Shown: piece after piece, positions 62,245 through 64,000 of the stretch
Layout of the letters: each line of letters opens with the position of its first letter
Numbering within the stretch: the stretch's first letter is position 1
DNA from: an uncultured Saprospiraceae bacterium
GTDB taxonomy: Bacteria > Bacteroidota > Bacteroidia > Chitinophagales > Saprospiraceae
Assembly (NCBI GenBank): GCA_937928575.1
Contig: CALFWW010000046.1
Span: forward strand, 1-64,000
Direction of reading: 5' to 3'
DNA: 64,000 nt
The notes under the pieces: model-generated
Told to the model about the DNA's origin: nothing
What the model saw: only the letters and a program-made list of their open reading frames with translations
The model's database searches: none
Translations under genes and position numbers: made by a program

Positions 62245-64000
62245 ATGCCAACACACATACTAGGAATACGACACCACGGAGTAGGCTCCGCCAAAAAAGT
62301 GGCCGAACGCCTGGCAGCGATAAAACCAGATATCGTCCTGATCGAAGGGCCACCAGAAATTTCCGAAATGCTCAAACATATTGGAAATAAAGACTTGGTA
62401 CCACCAGTCGCATTAATGGTATATAACAGTAAAATTCCGGCATCCTCTACCTTTTATCCATTCGCAGAATTTTCACCAGAATGGGTCGCTGCCAAATATG
62501 CAAATGACCACAAAATCCCAGTTCGCGCATTGGACTTACCAGCAGCGATCAGTCTCAAAATAGAAGAAAACAAACAAAAAGCACTTGATAAAAAGGCAGC
62601 AGAATTAGCAGAAAAAACAAAAGAAGAAATCACAGCTGAGTTGCCTGAAAATCTACCAGCACCACCTCAGCCAATACGAGATCCATTATCTTATTTAGCG
62701 GAAGTTTCAGGATTCAAAACAGGTGAAGATTGGTGGGAGCATCAGTTTGAAAAGGTATCTGCAACACCAGCTGAAGAGCATTTCGAAGCAGTGCATTTGA
62801 CGATGAAAACACTGAGAGAAGAGGAAATTGTATCAACCCTTGATGAAGAAAATGTAGCACGTGAAGCATATATGCGAAACATTATTCAGGCAGTACAATT
62901 AGAGTTGTACAACAATATAGTGGTGGTCTGTGGTGCTTGGCATGGACCAGAGCTCTATGACATGGACGAGAAAGTAAAGGAAGATCAAAAGATATTAAAG
63001 AAACTTCCTAAATCAAAAATTGACATTGCGTGCACGTGGATACCATGGACCAATGGAAGACTTTCAATGTACTCCGGATACGGTGCAGGACTGCGTTCAC
63101 CTGGTTGGTACGAGCATCAATGGACAAAACTAGAAGATATGGAAGTGGAGTGGTTATCCAAAGTAGCCACTGCATTTCGAGAAGAAGGAGTTGACATTTC
63201 AACAGCACATGTTTTAGAATCTTATCGATTGGCACATGCTTTGGCAGCACTTCGAAACAAGTCGCATATTTCATTGGAAGAACTCAATGAGTCCATTCGT
63301 ACCGTCATGTGTATGGGCGATAGCATATTGTTTGAATTGGTGAAAACGAAGATTATAGTTGGTGAAAAATTAGGAGAAATACCTGATGAATTACCGAAAG
63401 TTCCATTGCAAAAAGATTTTGAAACGACGGCCAAATCCCTTCGCTTGACCATGTCCGCAATGGAAAAAACCTATAATCTGGATTTGAGAAAACAATTGGA
63501 TTTAAAACGGAGTATCTTTTTCCATCGACTTGAATTGTTGGAAATCAACTGGCCAACAAGAGCGGAAAGTAGAAGTAAAGGAACCTTCAAAGAAAGCTGG
63601 TCTCTGGAATGGGAACCTTCCATGCAAATCGCTTTGATCGATAAAGCTTACTACGGCAATACCATGTTGGATGCATGTGTCGGATTTGTCAATTTCAAAA
63701 TGAAGAAGACGAGAGCGATTGCTGATTTGGTACAATTAGTAGAGTTTTGTATTCCTGCTGAATTGTTCGGTTCCATTGATGCGCTGTTGTCTAAGATCAG
63801 TAATGAGTCCGCTATTTCAGCCGACACCAAAGATTTGATGACCGCCATTCCAGGATTGGTAGACATCATCAAATATGGTAATGTTCGTAAATCGGATGTG
63901 TCACAATTACGGAATATTACGATACGTTTATTTTCAAAAGTTTGTATCAGTTTGGCGAATGCTTGTTATGGATTGGATGAGCAAAATTCAAATGATATGT
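62245..64000 (+). CDS. DUF5682 family protein, partial (runs off the window)
   Basis: An open frame of 585 codons with no stop before the edge. The start MPTHILGIRHHGVGSAKKVA, the block PDIVLIEGPPEISEML and VVVCGAWHGPELY (~223-235) are the conserved marks of DUF5682. The trio of a His-rich start, a Glu-Gly-Pro-Pro and a late GAWH recalls the ChaN/TIKI-like hydrolase fold, with metal or acid-base residues at these places; that is inference. Family members are about 750-850 residues, so about a quarter is missing. In other bacteria this gene lies between MoxR and VWA genes, matching this position. Confidence 0.85.
   Translation, partial: MPTHILGIRHHGVGSAKKVAERLAAIKPDIVLIEGPPEISEMLKHIGNKDLVPPVALMVYNSKIPASSTFYPFAEFSPEWVAAKYANDHKIPVRALDLPAAISLKIEENKQKALDKKAAELAEKTKEEITAELPENLPAPPQPIRDPLSYLAEVSGFKTGEDWWEHQFEKVSATPAEEHFEAVHLTMKTLREEEIVSTLDEENVAREAYMRNIIQAVQLELYNNIVVVCGAWHGPELYDMDEKVKEDQKILKKLPKSKIDIACTWIPWTNGRLSMYSGYGAGLRSPGWYEHQWTKLEDMEVEWLSKVATAFREEGVDISTAHVLESYRLAHALAALRNKSHISLEELNESIRTVMCMGDSILFELVKTKIIVGEKLGEIPDELPKVPLQKDFETTAKSLRLTMSAMEKTYNLDLRKQLDLKRSIFFHRLELLEINWPTRAESRSKGTFKESWSLEWEPSMQIALIDKAYYGNTMLDACVGFVNFKMKKTRAIADLVQLVEFCIPAELFGSIDALLSKISNESAISADTKDLMTAIPGLVDIIKYGNVRKSDVSQLRNITIRLFSKVCISLANACYGLDEQNSNDM

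Overview
The window looks like a chromosomal segment of an AT-rich Bacteroidota bacterium, probably of the Saprospiria/Saprospiraceae type. The evidence is: large cell-surface proteins ending in both known kinds of type IX secretion (T9SS) C-terminal domain; a PorP/SprF protein next to an OmpA/PD40 protein; a promoter element of the TAnnTTTG type; little Shine-Dalgarno signal; and T9SS-style signal peptides that end in AQ. The genus is inference. No rRNA, tRNA, CRISPR array or intact insertion sequence was recognised.

Layout. 1-5160: small genes, mostly on the minus strand (RRM RNA-binding protein, TPR membrane protein, lipoprotein, sulfotransferase overlapping a pentapeptide-repeat protein, TerB-like protein). 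5590-29409: a 24-kb plus-strand surface-protein island. A SprB-like adhesin with thrombospondin-3 repeats and a type B sorting domain is followed by PorP/SprF and by an OmpA/PD40 protein. Next come a 3156-residue giant, a 1649-residue protein and a 553-residue protein with a type A sorting domain. Three of these share an N-terminal module of about 155 residues. Two share a C-terminal module of about 275 residues with paired dockerin-like loops and have no recognisable T9SS tail. 29611-32389: minus-strand genes (nitrilase-family hydrolase, DUF1272, an unknown helical protein, DUF2185).

32509-39767: a deoxynucleoside catabolism operon (phosphopentomutase, pyrimidine nucleoside phosphorylase, deoxyribose-phosphate aldolase, a two-domain aldehyde dehydrogenase, purine nucleoside phosphorylase, and an unknown protein). 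Together they would release bases, isomerise deoxyribose 1-phosphate, cleave it to glyceraldehyde 3-phosphate and acetaldehyde, and probably oxidise the acetaldehyde.

39768-43960: repeat-rich and decayed. It holds a 69-bp tandem array of double hairpins, two long dispersed repeat families (A and B), a small-peptide element nested inside an A copy, palindromic insertions and a broken ECF sigma factor gene, interleaved with a WG-repeat/TonB protein and two unknown proteins. 44049-53136: an NHL-repeat protein with a type B tail and a 2152-residue FG-GAP/ASPIC-UnbV protein with a type A tail. 53239-54168: rlmF.

54672-64000 (open at the right edge): SWIM zinc finger, DUF5691, MoxR AAA+ ATPase, a DUF4132-like protein and DUF5682. 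This resembles the E. coli yeh/molR gene set, and a VWA-domain partner is expected just outside the window.

The best candidates for something undescribed are the dockerin-like C-terminal module (with the shared N-terminal module), the covarying hairpin repeats that recur across the last 25 kb, and the small-peptide element into which a palindrome has inserted in frame.
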